From Marsupella aquatica (taxonomy: Eukaryota; Marchantiophyta), in NCBI GenBank assembly GCA_973895155.1, contig OZ316897.1, positions 9,238,001 through 9,302,000 of the forward strand: a stretch of 64,000 bases of DNA. The letters run 5' to 3'. Under the pieces are notes generated by a model. It did not search any database and was not told the DNA's origin. It saw only the letters and a list, made by a program, of their open reading frames with translations. Of this stretch, positions 1 to 12,126 are shown in pieces; position 1 is the first letter of the stretch; each line of letters starts with the position of its first letter. Made by a program: the position numbers and the translations under genes.

Positions 1-290
1 GAACTCGAGAGAGAATAGAAAAATGCTCAAGAACTCAACGCAACATGCTTGTACTTCCCTCGAAAGTCTGTCCCACATTCAGCCAGCACTCCTCGAGAAC
101 TGCGAGGAAGTGGCAGGCCACGCCAAAGGGAAAATAGACATGAATCGGAGCCATGAAGACATTTAGACATGTGGTCACTGTAAAGCCTCACTGTGTTGCT
201 GGGTTCTATGTTCCGGAGATGCAAATGTAATTCAAAGTACTTTCCTCAACGAGATTGCATCCTGATTCAACCCTAGTCAGAGCAACTGAT

Positions 291-1922
291 TCAGGGTACC
301 ATGAACGGATTCAGGCCTGGCTGGAACGCAAAATCAGCCCACCGCTTGTTCGTCAAGGGCCCAGCTGTCTTAAAATCCGGAGCGATGCAGCTCCATTTCC
401 CGGACTTGACGTTGTACACCACAATTGGATAGCAGATTAGAAGATCCAGAGTGCAGAAATATATGTTCTCGCCATCGCTCGAAATGTGTTCACTATTGGC
501 CAACACCGTTGTGGGAGGACCTCTCGACTTGCAGGTGATGATCCTTGTTTCTGGATCTAGCTCGTAAATGACTAGGGTGTCCGATCCTACCCGATCATCA
601 TAAGGCTGCTTCGGATCCAGCGCCAGCGCCAATATAATTTTGGACCCACAAACAAATAGCCCAAATCGAGTGAGGTCGAGGAGCACGCTAGTGCCACTGC
701 ACGTGTTCATCAGCTGCCCAAACGGATGGCCGATTTCCGTCCAGGTCCCTTCCTGCAGATTGTAGACCCACACTTGCAGAGGATGGTCGATGGGGTTCCG
801 GTCGTCACCCGAGAGACAGTAAATATTGCCATCAAACATCACACTGCACGATCTCCAGGCGAAGCTCGTGGCGCTGGGGACCTCGGACTGGGATGTGGTC
901 CATGTGCCTTGCACGGAGTCGAACACTTGCGCGGAGACGCGCCTCCGCGAGAGGCGGTTGGAATCGTGTCCTGTGCAGTCATCGTGCGGCCCTTCATAGG
1001 GATCTTCGGTGACGAGAAACACCTTGTACCCTTCGGAGCCATCGAACAGCACATTGAGAAGAGAAGGGACCCGTGTGCTGGGATGAGGCGGGAGCTTCCT
1101 CCACCTTCTTGTGAGAGCGTTGGTGACGAAGACGTGGTACTGGCTGTTGGGAGACTGGGACACTCCAGAGATGAGGGGTCCGCAAGCGTTGATCAGCCAA
1201 GGCTCGACGTTGGTGCCCACCAGCTGCTGAAGATTCGTGAGTAGGCCCTGCCATGACTTATGCACCGGATCATACCCTACGAGCCCCTCGTTGCCAAGAA
1301 TGACTGGGCAGTAGACTGACCATTTGCGGGACACAGAGCTCACTATGCTCCGGAATAACTTTGAGGACAAATCGAGGTCACGATCCTTCTTGCTGGGCTG
1401 CCGCTTCTGATCTATCCTGCTAGACGTTCGGCCGGATGCTTCCAGCGCTTGGTGAGGAAATTTTCTGTACCATTCCTTCGATAGGGAACGGACTTTGAGG
1501 AGGTAAGGGAATGGAATCATAGCGAGAATCCTCTCCACCACTTCTTCTGGCAACCTACTCGTAACAGAAGGAACAGGAGCAGTGCTGGCAGAACGCTTGC
1601 TTTCCACATTTCTGCCAATGCATTCGAGATTCACGGTGTGTCTCTGTTTGGATGGTTCCTTCTCTGGCTCTTCACAAACGTTCTCTTCTGCAGGATGCTC
1701 TCCATAAGACAACGTAGCAGAGAAACAATTGGCATTGGTGTCAAGTACATGCTTCGCCTCGACTATTCCGCGGCTTCGGTCGAAATTAAAGCTCGTCCTC
1801 AGTCCCCAGCATCCGTTTCCTCGATCTTGGGATTGATTGAAATCGTATTTGTAAACAAGTTCTGAGGGGCATTCTCCTTCGGCGATCCCAGGGAAACAGC
1901 AAGTGCTTATAATGTTTCTCAT
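291..1922 (-). CDS. F-box/kelch-repeat-like protein
   Basis: A single open reading frame of 543 residues starts at an ATG (1920-1922). Residues 122-155 form an F-box (SRLPEEVVERILAM, then FPYLLKVRSLSKEWYRKF), the segment that binds SKP1 in SCF ubiquitin ligases. Residues 200-530 hold kelch/F-box-associated blades: WxxL- and TW-type strand ends (HKSWQGL, TRRWRKLP, GTWTTSQ, GTWTEIG, SGKWSCI) and a YCLSGDD turn. By family knowledge the F-box docks to the SCF core and the propeller selects substrate; no substrate can be read from the sequence. The first 120 residues are Glu/Lys/Ser-rich and unlike a domain. The coding part has no intron. A GT-AG intron in the 5' leader is plausible: donor CAG|GTAGCT at 2007/2006, acceptor ending at 1924, one base before the ATG. 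The gene could also be a member of a large lineage-specific family, so no symbol is given. Confidence 0.85.
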   Translation of the reverse strand: MRNIISTCCFPGIAEGECPSELVYKYDFNQSQDRGNGCWGLRTSFNFDRSRGIVEAKHVLDTNANCFSATLSYGEHPAEENVCEEPEKEPSKQRHTVNLECIGRNVESKRSASTAPVPSVTSRLPEEVVERILAMIPFPYLLKVRSLSKEWYRKFPHQALEASGRTSSRIDQKRQPSKKDRDLDLSSKLFRSIVSSVSRKWSVYCPVILGNEGLVGYDPVHKSWQGLLTNLQQLVGTNVEPWLINACGPLISGVSQSPNSQYHVFVTNALTRRWRKLPPHPSTRVPSLLNVLFDGSEGYKVFLVTEDPYEGPHDDCTGHDSNRLSRRRVSAQVFDSVQGTWTTSQSEVPSATSFAWRSCSVMFDGNIYCLSGDDRNPIDHPLQVWVYNLQEGTWTEIGHPFGQLMNTCSGTSVLLDLTRFGLFVCGSKIILALALDPKQPYDDRVGSDTLVIYELDPETRIITCKSRGPPTTVLANSEHISSDGENIYFCTLDLLICYPIVVYNVKSGKWSCIAPDFKTAGPLTNKRWADFAFQPGLNPFMVP

Positions 1923-1923
1923 C

Positions 1924-2006
1924 CTGCTTGATACCTACATCATGATAAAACATGCAACAAATTTGAATAATCACAAACGTAAAAGAATTGTGTTACGGCG
2001 AGCTAC
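1924..2006 (-). other. Predicted 5'-leader intron of the F-box/kelch gene
   Basis: On the minus strand a donor CAG|GTAGCTC begins at 2006 and an acceptor ATCAAGCAG ends at 1924, immediately before G-ATG. The interval is T-rich and contains stops in all useful frames. It is inferred from splice consensus only; without it the leader would simply continue upstream. Confidence 0.4.
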
Positions 2007-2009
2007 CTG

Positions 2010-3760
2010 CCAGAATGATTGAAATATGTGTTTCGGGTGGAGTTCCATCTCAACGGATGTACAACCTGCTTGCAGATCCCTTTCAACCTCTCACTCGGTC
2101 TCATCACACGACACGATTTGAAACCATTGTCTCTGTGCAGAAACTAACCTCCTAACCTCCTATCCACCGTCCGTAAATATCTTTGTCCAAATGGGGGTCA
2201 AAAAGTCCATAAGGAAGCCCACATATGGGAACCCAGACGGAATGAGAAAGACCACTGTCATTGCATTCCGTGCCGGCAATGACGCACATAATCTTGAGAG
2301 CAATGAAACGGAATCAGCTGCTGCTCACGGGATCACTGGCGAATCGACCCCTACTTTCTTTTTGTTTGTTTCTGGAATTTTACGAGTGGTGTGTCTAACT
2401 TCTTACTTCTGCACTACTTCAGTCTGGACGCACACTGCCACCCCTACCTGCCACGATCAAAACGAGACTGACAATGTTGGAGCGTCTTCTTACAAACGAC
2501 TTGACAAAACTTTCAAGTCACAGCTTAAGTGAACTCCACCCTCGTTCACTTCCGATGAGAGAGGATCCTAGATATGAGCGAAGTTATCATCAACGAAGCA
2601 AAGTCCAGTCATGTTTCTCGAACGAGAACAGTAACAAAATTTTGTGTGTTCCAGAATTTAAACTGAAAAGTGAACGACACAGAAGGCAAAAAATTAAGCC
2701 GGACCGATTCGGATATATTGGACAGACAATCCCAACTTGGAAGTGAATAGTGAACTGAATGGAGTGGATTTTCAAGTCATTGGAGACCTGCCTGGTCGTG
2801 AGACAAAATCCGATTACGATTCAGCACGGTCAGAAGAAAAACATGACTGTCAATACCGAGTACCAAAGGTGGCGGTCGAGCGTGCTGTGCATGTGTGTTT
2901 AATCGAGCGACGCAGGATTGAACAAAGCTCTCTGGAACTATTGAGCTGTACAGGGGGAGAGAGAGAGAGGGAGGACAGACTGACCTTGCAAGGACGCAAA
3001 GAACGAGGCTCCTCCAGAGTCAAAAGTCCACGGCAGATACGTGGAGGGAGCGACCTATACAACCGAGTCACAGACAACGAGAGCCAGATCAAATACTGTC
3101 TAAAATGACGTTTGTTGTTTTTGATGGCCGATCAAAGCTCCCACTCTTCCAAAGTTGGTAGCCTTCAATCTGCATCCCTCATACCACTACCGTACCTCCC
3201 ACAATCGCACAATCCCACAACGAACCTACGTGCTTCACTCGTCTCACCCCATCTTGCCCAGCTCCGTCGCCCACTTTCCCAAAAACAACAGTCCCCCCTT
3301 GCCCACCACCCTCGCATAAAGAACTTCTCTGCTGCAATTCCTCCTTGCCTTGCCTCAAAAGGTAGCGAAACAGGATTAAAAGGTAAAAAGTCTCGAATCA
3401 CCCACACGACACAGTTTCACCCGGCCGAAAAAGCCCCTTCCCCTCTCCTTCTTCTGCACTCCCGCTCAGCAATTTCTGCTCACTTCCAGAGCTCTGGCGG
3501 TGCATGGAGCGGCTCTCCTCCCTCCAATGCTCCCCAGAGCCCTGCTGCTGCAAAACACACACTGCAGCGAAACTTGCCAGTGCATGCACCGTCTACTCCT
3601 GGCCCACACACACGCGTCCTTCGAGCCACTTCTCGGTCTGACTGACCACTTCCAGCGACTACTTCAGCAATTAGCAGCAAATAAGCTAGAACAACAACAA
3701 CAACAAAGGCAGGCTGACTGTAGCTGCTGCTACGTCACTGAGTTTTAAGGTTGTTCTCGT
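2010..3760. other. Gene-free flank, purine/pyrimidine-skewed
   Basis: This stretch lies upstream of the minus-strand F-box/kelch gene and probably holds its promoter and leader. A GA tract sits near 2953-2975. From about 3160 to 3800 the plus strand is strongly C/T-rich, with a CAA run at 3693-3707. Open frames up to 177 codons occur, but they are Ser/Pro-rich, low in complexity and overlap other open frames on both strands, so I do not call them genes. Confidence 0.5.
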
Positions 3761-6700
3761 CTTTCCCAACCGTCCTCCTCCTTCAGTCCTCCTTCAGTCC
3801 TCCGCCCGCCTACCGTCGCCAAACTGTTAAATGGGCACTCATCATCCCTCACATTCTCTACGATTGGCCGAGCGCTGTAACAGATCTTGTACTCCCAAAA
3901 GCGATACCGTCTTTGTATAATTATCATTCGATCGGGCTCATTCTATCCCATTGGAGATCTGCACGGTTGCTCGAGCAACATCCCACAAGGTTCATGATTG
4001 GCGAGCTGCCCGGATCCTGTACTCCGGTCAGCCATGTACAAACTATCTACTCCGGGATCTGCATTCCATGCCTCGCCATCCTTGCGGTACCTTTACTTAC
4101 TCCGTAGGCAATCTCGGCACTTTTTGCCCTCGAAAGTGTTCATCCCTGGCCAAATCACATTAATTTGGATTAAAATAGAGACACTGCAAACAGTGCGCAG
4201 CTTAGCTCAGCTCACTGAGATGGAGCCAGACAAAGCAATCTCCACCGCCTTTCGCCCCACCGAATCAATCAACTAATTCCACCTTGTCGAGCGCCAGCAA
4301 GTCACCTCCATCCAAGTGAACTCGGAAAATCCAAACGATCGTTATTACCCTGACAGATACGACCTGGCTTGAAGAAAATCTTGATGATGTTTGATGATGA
4401 GCAAGGGTTGTCTCGTTCGCTGGTGGTCCAGCTATAAGCATTCCAGTGTAGTAAAGTTTAATAGCGAGCGACTCCATGGATTGTGAACGTTGACCACATT
4501 CGCTCGCAATTTTTCCAAGGCTCATTTAGTCTGCACGTAACGGTTCGCCTTGACCCAAATCTGTTTCCGCTCTGAGTCTCAATCATGGGAAGAAGAAGAT
4601 TGGAAGCTCACTGCTTGGAAATTAGCAATTGGTCGAGTCGAGCTCTGAATAGAGTCACTGGCAGCGTATTTTTCAAGGTTTTTGTCAGGGTTGCAAATTC
4701 ACTTGTGCGAAGGACAAGATTCTTTTATCTAGTTTTGTTTAGATTAGTTCCCGACCTTAGGATCTCCCAGATTTAATAAGGATGACAGTCAGTTTTCTGA
4801 CTAGTGAGATCCCTGTTTATAGGTGGAAACTGGTTAATGTAAGATAATAATATAAGCTAAGTTTTGGTCAAAAGTGACTGAGATGGAATCTGGCTAATGT
4901 TTGCCACTGACAAAAACTCAAACTCCATGCGAGCATCAACTTGAAAGCCAGCGTCCGCTTTTGCTCATGACTATGGCCATCAGAAGAGTCACAACTTGAG
5001 CTCACCGCCATCGGAATCGTCGTCATTTGAGCTCACCATCGTCAAAGTGCTTGATTCGGTAGTGCTATAGGTGAGTTCATTGAAGTTGTCCAGGCTATAG
5101 TTTTTTTTATGGCAAAAACTTGCCAGAATTCACGTCACTAAAACTTATTAGCCACTTTTGGTCACAACTCTCCCTTGTCTTCAATTAACCAGCTTCCCAC
5201 CTCGCCACAGATTGCGTTAACTAGAATCCTACTGCTATCGTTAAATATCGTGCAATATAATGGTCAAAAACGAATAGAGTGAAATTGAAAAATAAATAAT
5301 ATTCTTAACAGTTATGTTCAATTGAACTGATGTTTATGACTTCTAGAAAAAAATTTAGTTTTGCACTGCCAAGGCAACTAGAGAAGGAGAAGGAGGCACA
5401 TATACTAGAGAAAGTGGCACATATGAAAACACAAATCCAACAATTTAGGATTAACACAATGAAAATTAATCTACCAAAATTTACCCTTACACAATCTACC
5501 ATGAAAAATTCAGTATCCCTTAGATGAAAGTGTAGCTTATTTACACCTTTAATAAATCAGCAAAACTATAAACTCTTTGAATTGATAAATATCAAGTTAT
5601 TAGAACTATCCTCAAGTGTTTGAAAATGGAATCCATGGGGTTTCCAACACCAATCTTTTGGTACATAGGGCCTCAAATTCGCATTTTCCGTTCACACAAG
5701 GTGACATTCGCCACCCGACGAAAAAGGGAAAACATTAAAAATAAAATTGCTCTGAGTCGTTCTGAGCGCCGTCAAGGCAGTCAATGCCGTCTGACTACCG
5801 TTGGGAGGATCGAGATCGTACGTCACTCGTTTTACCGTACCGTGTAAAAGTACTTCGCAGTAAGTAAACGACATGCAGTCATGCAAGTTTGAGAAGTTTC
5901 GCAAAAAGTTTTTAATTTCCCATTTCAGAGTTCAGTCTAGTACAGTACTTCGCAATGAGTAAAGCGACATGCAGTTTTAGAAATTCAGCAAAGTTCATTT
6001 GCATTTCATTTCATTTCATTTCAGATAGATTTCAGATTCTGAATCTGGAAAAAATCTTTCTGCCGTGGAGCCTGGTGGGCTTGTTCAAGAAATGATAAAC
6101 CCTCTCCAAAATCTGTGCTCCTACGTGTCTAGAGTAGTGTCTATATATTTTAGTAGTAATTATATTCACGATTTGAATAAACAATAACGAGACTAGAGAC
6201 CATAAGATTTGTGGTCACAATAAATTGAAAAACCATTTTGACATTTCTATTTGACAATATGATATACATACTTCCAAAAAATGTGTGATGTACAGTACTT
6301 ATGAGAAATTAATCCAAGAGCGCTTTCTGGGTAAGTCCACTTTCTGCCCCCAGCAAATACTCAAAAAAGTTCAGTCAATATGAAATTGCGCTCCAATGCA
6401 TAAATTCAACCCTGCACACGTGTCAATTTGGTAATTTAAAACTCTGACCAGGGAAAGGATCAATAGGGATTTTTTTAATGGTAAACTTTTTCCCATTATA
6501 CTGGAGTTGATGAAGACTTTGGGGTGTCCTCGCCCGGGGTACTGCTGACAACAATTTTTTCAAAGCTGTTTAAACACAAAACTTGAAACTCTGGCCTCAA
6601 AAACAGCAATTTTGTAAGGGAATGTGAGTGAAGCCACAGGGTGGTGCTACAATGTTGGCTTGCAACAACCTCAACCCTATGTGGGCCTTGGATACAACTC

Positions 6701-9700
6701 ACTTCTCTGATAAGTCCTTTGTTGATAGGGGTCCCCTTGCAGAGTCAATGCTGGAATGTTATCTTGGAATACTTACTTGAATAATTGACAAGACTACACT
6801 TGGTCTCAGGAGATCTCTTTAATTTCTATCAATTCCACAATCTTGGTGGCCTAACAGAGGACCTGACTACTTGAGTGGCTCCTAGAGTGCACTTAGACAG
6901 CCCACCCACCTTTCAATTGGGCCTGTTTTGCTTCAGGCGTCTGCCCTATAATGGGAATCATTGATGGCGCTTTGAAAGATGGGGATTTGGTTAGAGTTTT
7001 TACATATCTCATTACGAACATATATCGTCATGAGTCTCTATTTTTTTTTCCAAATAACCATAAAAATCAAAGGGTCCAAGGTCTGTCCGACCATCTAACC
7101 TCAGCAAAGAGGCGGAAAAGGGTGACAGCATGGGCTTCAAACAATTGCAATCTCTTGCACTTCTCCTGTATGGCAAAGTCTAATCCAACATGTGACCTAG
7201 TGACTAACTTGCATATACACCAGTCAGACTCAACTCTCTAGAGACCAGAAACCTAATGACAGTGCACAGAAAATTTGGAGAATCTCTTTGAATATAAGGG
7301 AGATATCAATTTTTAAATATTTTTTATTTATATTTTTTATTTAAAAATAATAAAAACTTAAAGGGGAAATCAACAACTTTATTTAAACCCTTGACCCAAG
7401 AGACACAATGAACCTGCCTGGCAGGAGGAGGCAGGCCAACACAAGGAAAAAAAAAAGGGGGCTGAATGAGGGAGCACACCCATAGAAAAGAGGATGGGCA
7501 TCCACCAACCAGATAGCCTATTGGAAGGAGGACAATCAGAAGAGGAAGGAGGAGCCCCAATATCCAAAGTAAAAGCAAACCTACCCCTGAGAACTACCAA
7601 ACGGCAACTAGAGCCGGACTCTGAGGATAGTATTGTGGGTAGTTACCACTATGCACAAACAATTTGATCAATGTGGCTAGACGGGAATCATTCTCCTCAT
7701 CCTGCACCAAGTTTCTGCATACACAAATTTTTCTCCATGGTGGTGACCCAGATAAATAACCACTGGGCATGGTCATTCACAATTGACGTATGGGTTTGAT
7801 TGTTATGATGGGAGAGTACACTTTTCTGGCACAATCTGAATTCGAATAGGCGATTGGGGTTTATGAGTTGAGAATGTAATGTTGGCATGTTGCTTCTCTG
7901 GTGATGGACGGGTTCTTTTTCTAGTGGTGGCCAGTGGTGGGGAGATATCAAAATTGCAAGGCACAACAACCTATACTTATACAAAACCCTGAAGGAGGAA
8001 TCCACGCATGGATTCAAAGAGTTACTCACTTCCACATATTTTCCCTCCATTTTCACAGCCCTTCCTGCCATGGTCACCAAATCTTCTGCATTCAATCCAA
8101 AATAGGCTTTGAGTCAGTCAGCAGAGCCATTAAAATTCGAATAAAACAAGTTGCACTTGGAGAATGTGAAAGAAATACTATACAGACCTGCAAGTTGAAT
8201 TGAAGTAGAATGCGCTAGTTTTGTCCACGAGTTACAGAGCAAGGAAGATGTACTTCATCAATTGAGGTAATGTACAAAAAGAAAGATGCTGGATTGTAAT
8301 GTGGAGAGAAAACAAACTTCAATGCTACAAATGAGGCATTCAAGCACTTATGGGACAACAGAAATGCAAATGGTGCACTTAAGGGTTGGATAAGGTAACA
8401 TGGGGATGATTGTATTGAGCTCATGACAATTTGCTAACACTCTGCTGAATGGCAACCTTGATGAACTCCAACTGCTGAATCACAGGTAAACACTAAATCT
8501 GTTGATGTTGCCCTTTGAAAGAAGCACCCCTGATCCACGTTAAACCTTGGATCTGATTACACCTTCCATGCACAATCAAAGCATGTCCACAACAAAAACC
8601 CTGCAACTTGCAAGCACTTACAAAAATTTCCAAAAACTATAGAAAAGTGGCAGCAAAATGCCAGAAACCTCGACCTGCAACTTGAACACGTGAATCGAGA
8701 CAGGCTGCCCCGTGAACACAAAGTAAAACCCAAATGGAGGTGGGGACAGAGATTCAGAGCAAGTAAATGTGAAAATCTTGATCTATCCAAATCAAAAAAC
8801 TTTGACAGCCCATAATACCATTGAATACCCATAGGACCATCAAATCGTGACAGCTTAGTAAATTAAATGATTATTTTGCGTTTAAAGACCGCAACCAAGA
8901 TTACTACTATGGTAGAGTGCTATCGCCGTTCATCACAAGATACGCCAAATATTATATATTTCTCATTTTAAGAAGTAAAGCAGGGATTCATAAGTATTTT
9001 GGTAATGGGGCCCAAAATTGTGGTAATTATTTGTTTATTGCTCAAACTGAGTTGACACCATGGTACTATAATTTGTCATCAAAGTCTACATCTTCATGAC
9101 CTAATTAATAATTATTTTATAGAGCCAACTTAGTGCATGACGTGCTCAGTGGAGTGAAGTCGTAGACCATGATTAGTTGGGTAACAGTTTATATATAGAT
9201 TATGCCTATGAAGAGATGTACATCGGAATCTGGGTATACCCCCTCGCCCATGCACAGGCACGCGTATTTGAGCTAGTTCATAATAGACTGTTAGCCCCTT
9301 TCATTTTATATTCGCATGTGCATAGATAGGTACAGCTATTAGGGCTAATTCATATTATATTAGATAGATACTGTACATTGGTAGTCCCCTATCGTTTTTA
9401 TATTCCCCACAGGGGACTGGTATTCAGGCTACTCTACACCATTCTTTAGTCCCCTCTCATGTTTAAATTCGTTTCTAGTATATTTCACATCAAATGCTGT
9501 AGCATCAGGTGACAAGTGCCATGTGCCCATACAATCCACTGATTTTCCACACCATGACAAACCAGATTTGTTTGTTTTTTAATCTCAGTGAGTGCTGTTC
9601 CTTCTCGGGAAGCACTTATATTCCCTGATAGAACAAAATAATTTGGTATTCTCACACGTGCCCACAAGTGTCGTTCTGTCTTGTTTGAAGTGCCCACAAG

Positions 9701-9890
9701 TGTACTTTTGTCTTGTTTGAAGCTCATATCAATTAGCATATAGGATGAGACTAAGCATAGCATTGGACTCAGGAAGGAAACCAAAGAGAGACTGTATGAG
9801 ATGATTGTATGATAATCTCTTTAAAAATGGGGGTTCATACAACCATCAATAGTTGTTCTCTTCTCAGGTGTTGATCACTCCTATTCAGCC
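3761..9890. other. Six-kilobase gene-free region
   Basis: AT-rich DNA with short, unrecognisable open frames on both strands. A minus-strand frame of 132 codons at 7697-8095 was inspected and shows no known domain. Visible structure is limited to a direct repeat at 5849-5975 and an ATTTC run at about 6003-6024. I see no recognisable transposon domain here, though old transposon debris is likely. Confidence 0.5.
5849..5975 (+). repeat. Direct repeat, ~32 bp, two diverged copies
   Basis: The segment AGTACTTCGCAGTAAGTAAA followed by CGACATGCAGT near 5849-5880 recurs near 5944-5975 as AGTACTTCGCAATGAGTAAA with one extra G before CGACATGCAGT. The copies are about 95 bp apart. No function is evident. 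Confidence 0.7.
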
Positions 9891-9989
9891 ATGACTGTGC
9901 TCCTTGTTGATACTCTGCAGGTACTCATGAATAAGCAGCTCAATGGAGATCTGAGCAGAAACACCTCTCTGCTCTGTAATTCGGTCAAT

Positions 9990-11007
9990 CCTTGCTCAAG
10001 CAAAGACGGCGTGATGAGGATGAGGGTTGGAAGCAGGTTTGGGAATACCTTCACGATCTCAGAAACTATTTTACGAGGAAGCGAGAAATTGAATGCCCTT
10101 GGTATGTTAAACCTAGAAGTATCCACTGGTTTTGTCTATTCATCGACTGGGTACCTTCCAATGTTACTGGGTTCAAGGATTCCTCCGTGTGATTCCGAGC
10201 ACATTTTATGAATTGTGTGACAAGGTTCATGCCGAAATGATTACAGATCCGCCCTTTGGCATTTGGTACATTGCCATACCCAAAACTCACAGTTGGAAGG
10301 CAGGGTGCAGTTACAGTAAGGAGATTGGCAACTGGAGATCATTTTTGGGGAATCGGAGAGTTGTTTGGAGGAAAACGGCTGGTAAGGTGGTCACTTGGAA
10401 ATTTATTTCAAGCAGTCAACAAATGAGGGAAATAGCTGATCAGGTGCCAGCTAGAGCCCAGTTGGATGAAGTCAAATTTCCCTAATTTTTGTGGTGCCTT
10501 TGATGTTACGCACATCCCCATTGAATTACCTGCAGGAGAACTCTATGCAAATTATTTAATTTCAGAAGAATGACCTCTGTTCTATGCAAGCTGCTGTGGA
10601 TACAAGGTTCAGGCCAAGATTTGTGGTTGAATCGTGTTTCCAGTTTTTTTAGAGATGTGCAAGAAAACCGAATTGAATGGATTGGAATGCAAGATGGCAA
10701 ATCTACTTTGAGAGAATACATCCTGGGTGATGCTGGGGTATTATCTTATCCCGTGGTTGATGCTACCATTCACGACAGGATTGTCAAAGGAACACCACCG
10801 ATCGATTCACAAGCATTCCCAGGCAAGAATGGCAGTCGAGAGGGCTTTGGGCAAGTGCTTAGCAGAATATTGTGGAAGCCCAAGAAGGACAGGATATGCC
10901 TGTTGATTTACTGTTGCTGCATTCTTCGTAATCTTCTGATTGAGCGAGGGGAGCCCCTTCAATATAATCCATGGACGGCGGACCTGAGTCAGGAGACACT
11001 TTGCTGA
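9990..11007 (+). pseudogene. Degenerate PIF/Harbinger-type transposase (DDE_Tnp_4 family)
   Basis: Reading across frames gives a recognisable Harbinger transposase. An N-terminal part carries WYVKPRSIHWF. The helix-rich part has STFYELCDKVHAEM. The first catalytic Asp block is FPNFCGAFDVTHIPIEL near 10478-10528. A C-terminal part has STLREYILGDAG, a remnant of the block around the catalytic Glu (SREGFGQVLSRILW) and YCCCILRNLLIERGEPL near 10911-10953. The block normally carrying the second Asp (GWPGxxHDxxV) is missing between about 10610 and 10680. A frameshift joins the frame ending EVKFP to PNFCGAFD, where a TAA is read near 10484. In-frame loss and missing catalytic parts show a dead copy. 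No terminal inverted repeats or target duplications were recognised. Confidence 0.8.
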
Positions 11008-12126
11008 GTGAGGTGTTTTAGATAGTATAAGAAGTATTAAGTAGAAGCAGAAGGAATTCTGGCCTCTGACACCACTCAGTACATTTGTTTCCCGATTGTT
11101 AGTAGAAATGTCTTAAAAAAGTACAATTAGATTCTTCTGGTTGGACTCTCATGTGCACCAAGGAGGCTCCAGAGAGCCCTACGATGAAGGTGATCCTGGA
11201 CATGTTGCGGTAAAAGGTTCCCGAAAGTTTTTGCTGCATTTATTGGCTCGAAGCAATCCGTCTTGGAAGCATCTACTTGCACGGAGCTTGCACTTGGCAA
11301 GGTGTGGGGTAGAGCTCTTACTTTTGCTTTTAAACTCAGTGCTTTATTTGAGAGGAGTACTCATCAGTTCGACAGGAGTTGATAGTGAATTTCTAAACGT
11401 CATCTGCCGGCAACTGTGAACCTCGACGGGTGCTTGCCTTCGTCCAATTTTGCCACTGGATGACACGGCTGTTAGCTGAGGATGGCTGACGGGACCTCAT
11501 GAATTGAAATGGTTCACGAAATCTGCCATGCTACGCAACGAATGATATGAGAGAGGGTTCAGACTTACCTGAACCATCATTGTGTTTATCGAACTGAATT
11601 ATTAATGTATGTTATTACGATTTTCCTTCATTCCAAAGATGTAATGGAGGGTGAGATTTGTAAGTTTTTTGAGCTCATTCTTACCCGGAAAACATTCTCT
11701 CTGAAAAAGAGCATTAGGATCAATTTGTACAACTAGATTTGTAACCTAGTTTCCTAAATTGTGGAGTATACAAAAGTCGAAATAGTTGAATCTCAACTGA
11801 GTTCCTCGTAATCTGTAAAATTGACCTACGAGGACAACAATTCACTCTTCGTCAAGTGGGTTATCGCAGCTTGGACACAAACTATTGACAGAGAATTCGG
11901 GAGGAAGAGGGAAGGTAACCCAGCTTGCAGTCCAGTAGTGTATGGCTGGAGGTTTGCATGATTGAACCAGGTGGTGATACCGATTTTGAAAAGCAAAGCA
12001 TCCCACTACCGAAGGTGCGGTCTCGCAATTAATCTGTCTCTACTTTCATGGATGTCGCACATATTGTGTCTCAAAGACAGATCAGGAATATTGAACAACA
12101 GTTCGAGACAAAATTACAAGGAGTGA
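11008..12126. other. Gene-free interval, LSF2 3' flank
   Basis: Between the Harbinger relic and the stop codon of LSF2. The part nearest 12126 should contain the LSF2 3' untranslated region. Small open frames (largest 92 codons at 11141-11419) have no recognisable domain. Nothing else is seen. Confidence 0.5.

Noticed and set aside
726-1244. Plus-strand 172-codon open frame
   Set aside because: Antisense shadow of the F-box/kelch gene.
3112-3645. Plus-strand 177-codon open frame
   Set aside because: Translation of a C/T-rich tract; Ser/Pro-rich without domain, and the opposite strand is open too.
7697-8095. Minus-strand 132-codon open frame
   Set aside because: No domain recognised; it may be transposon debris but nothing supports a specific call.
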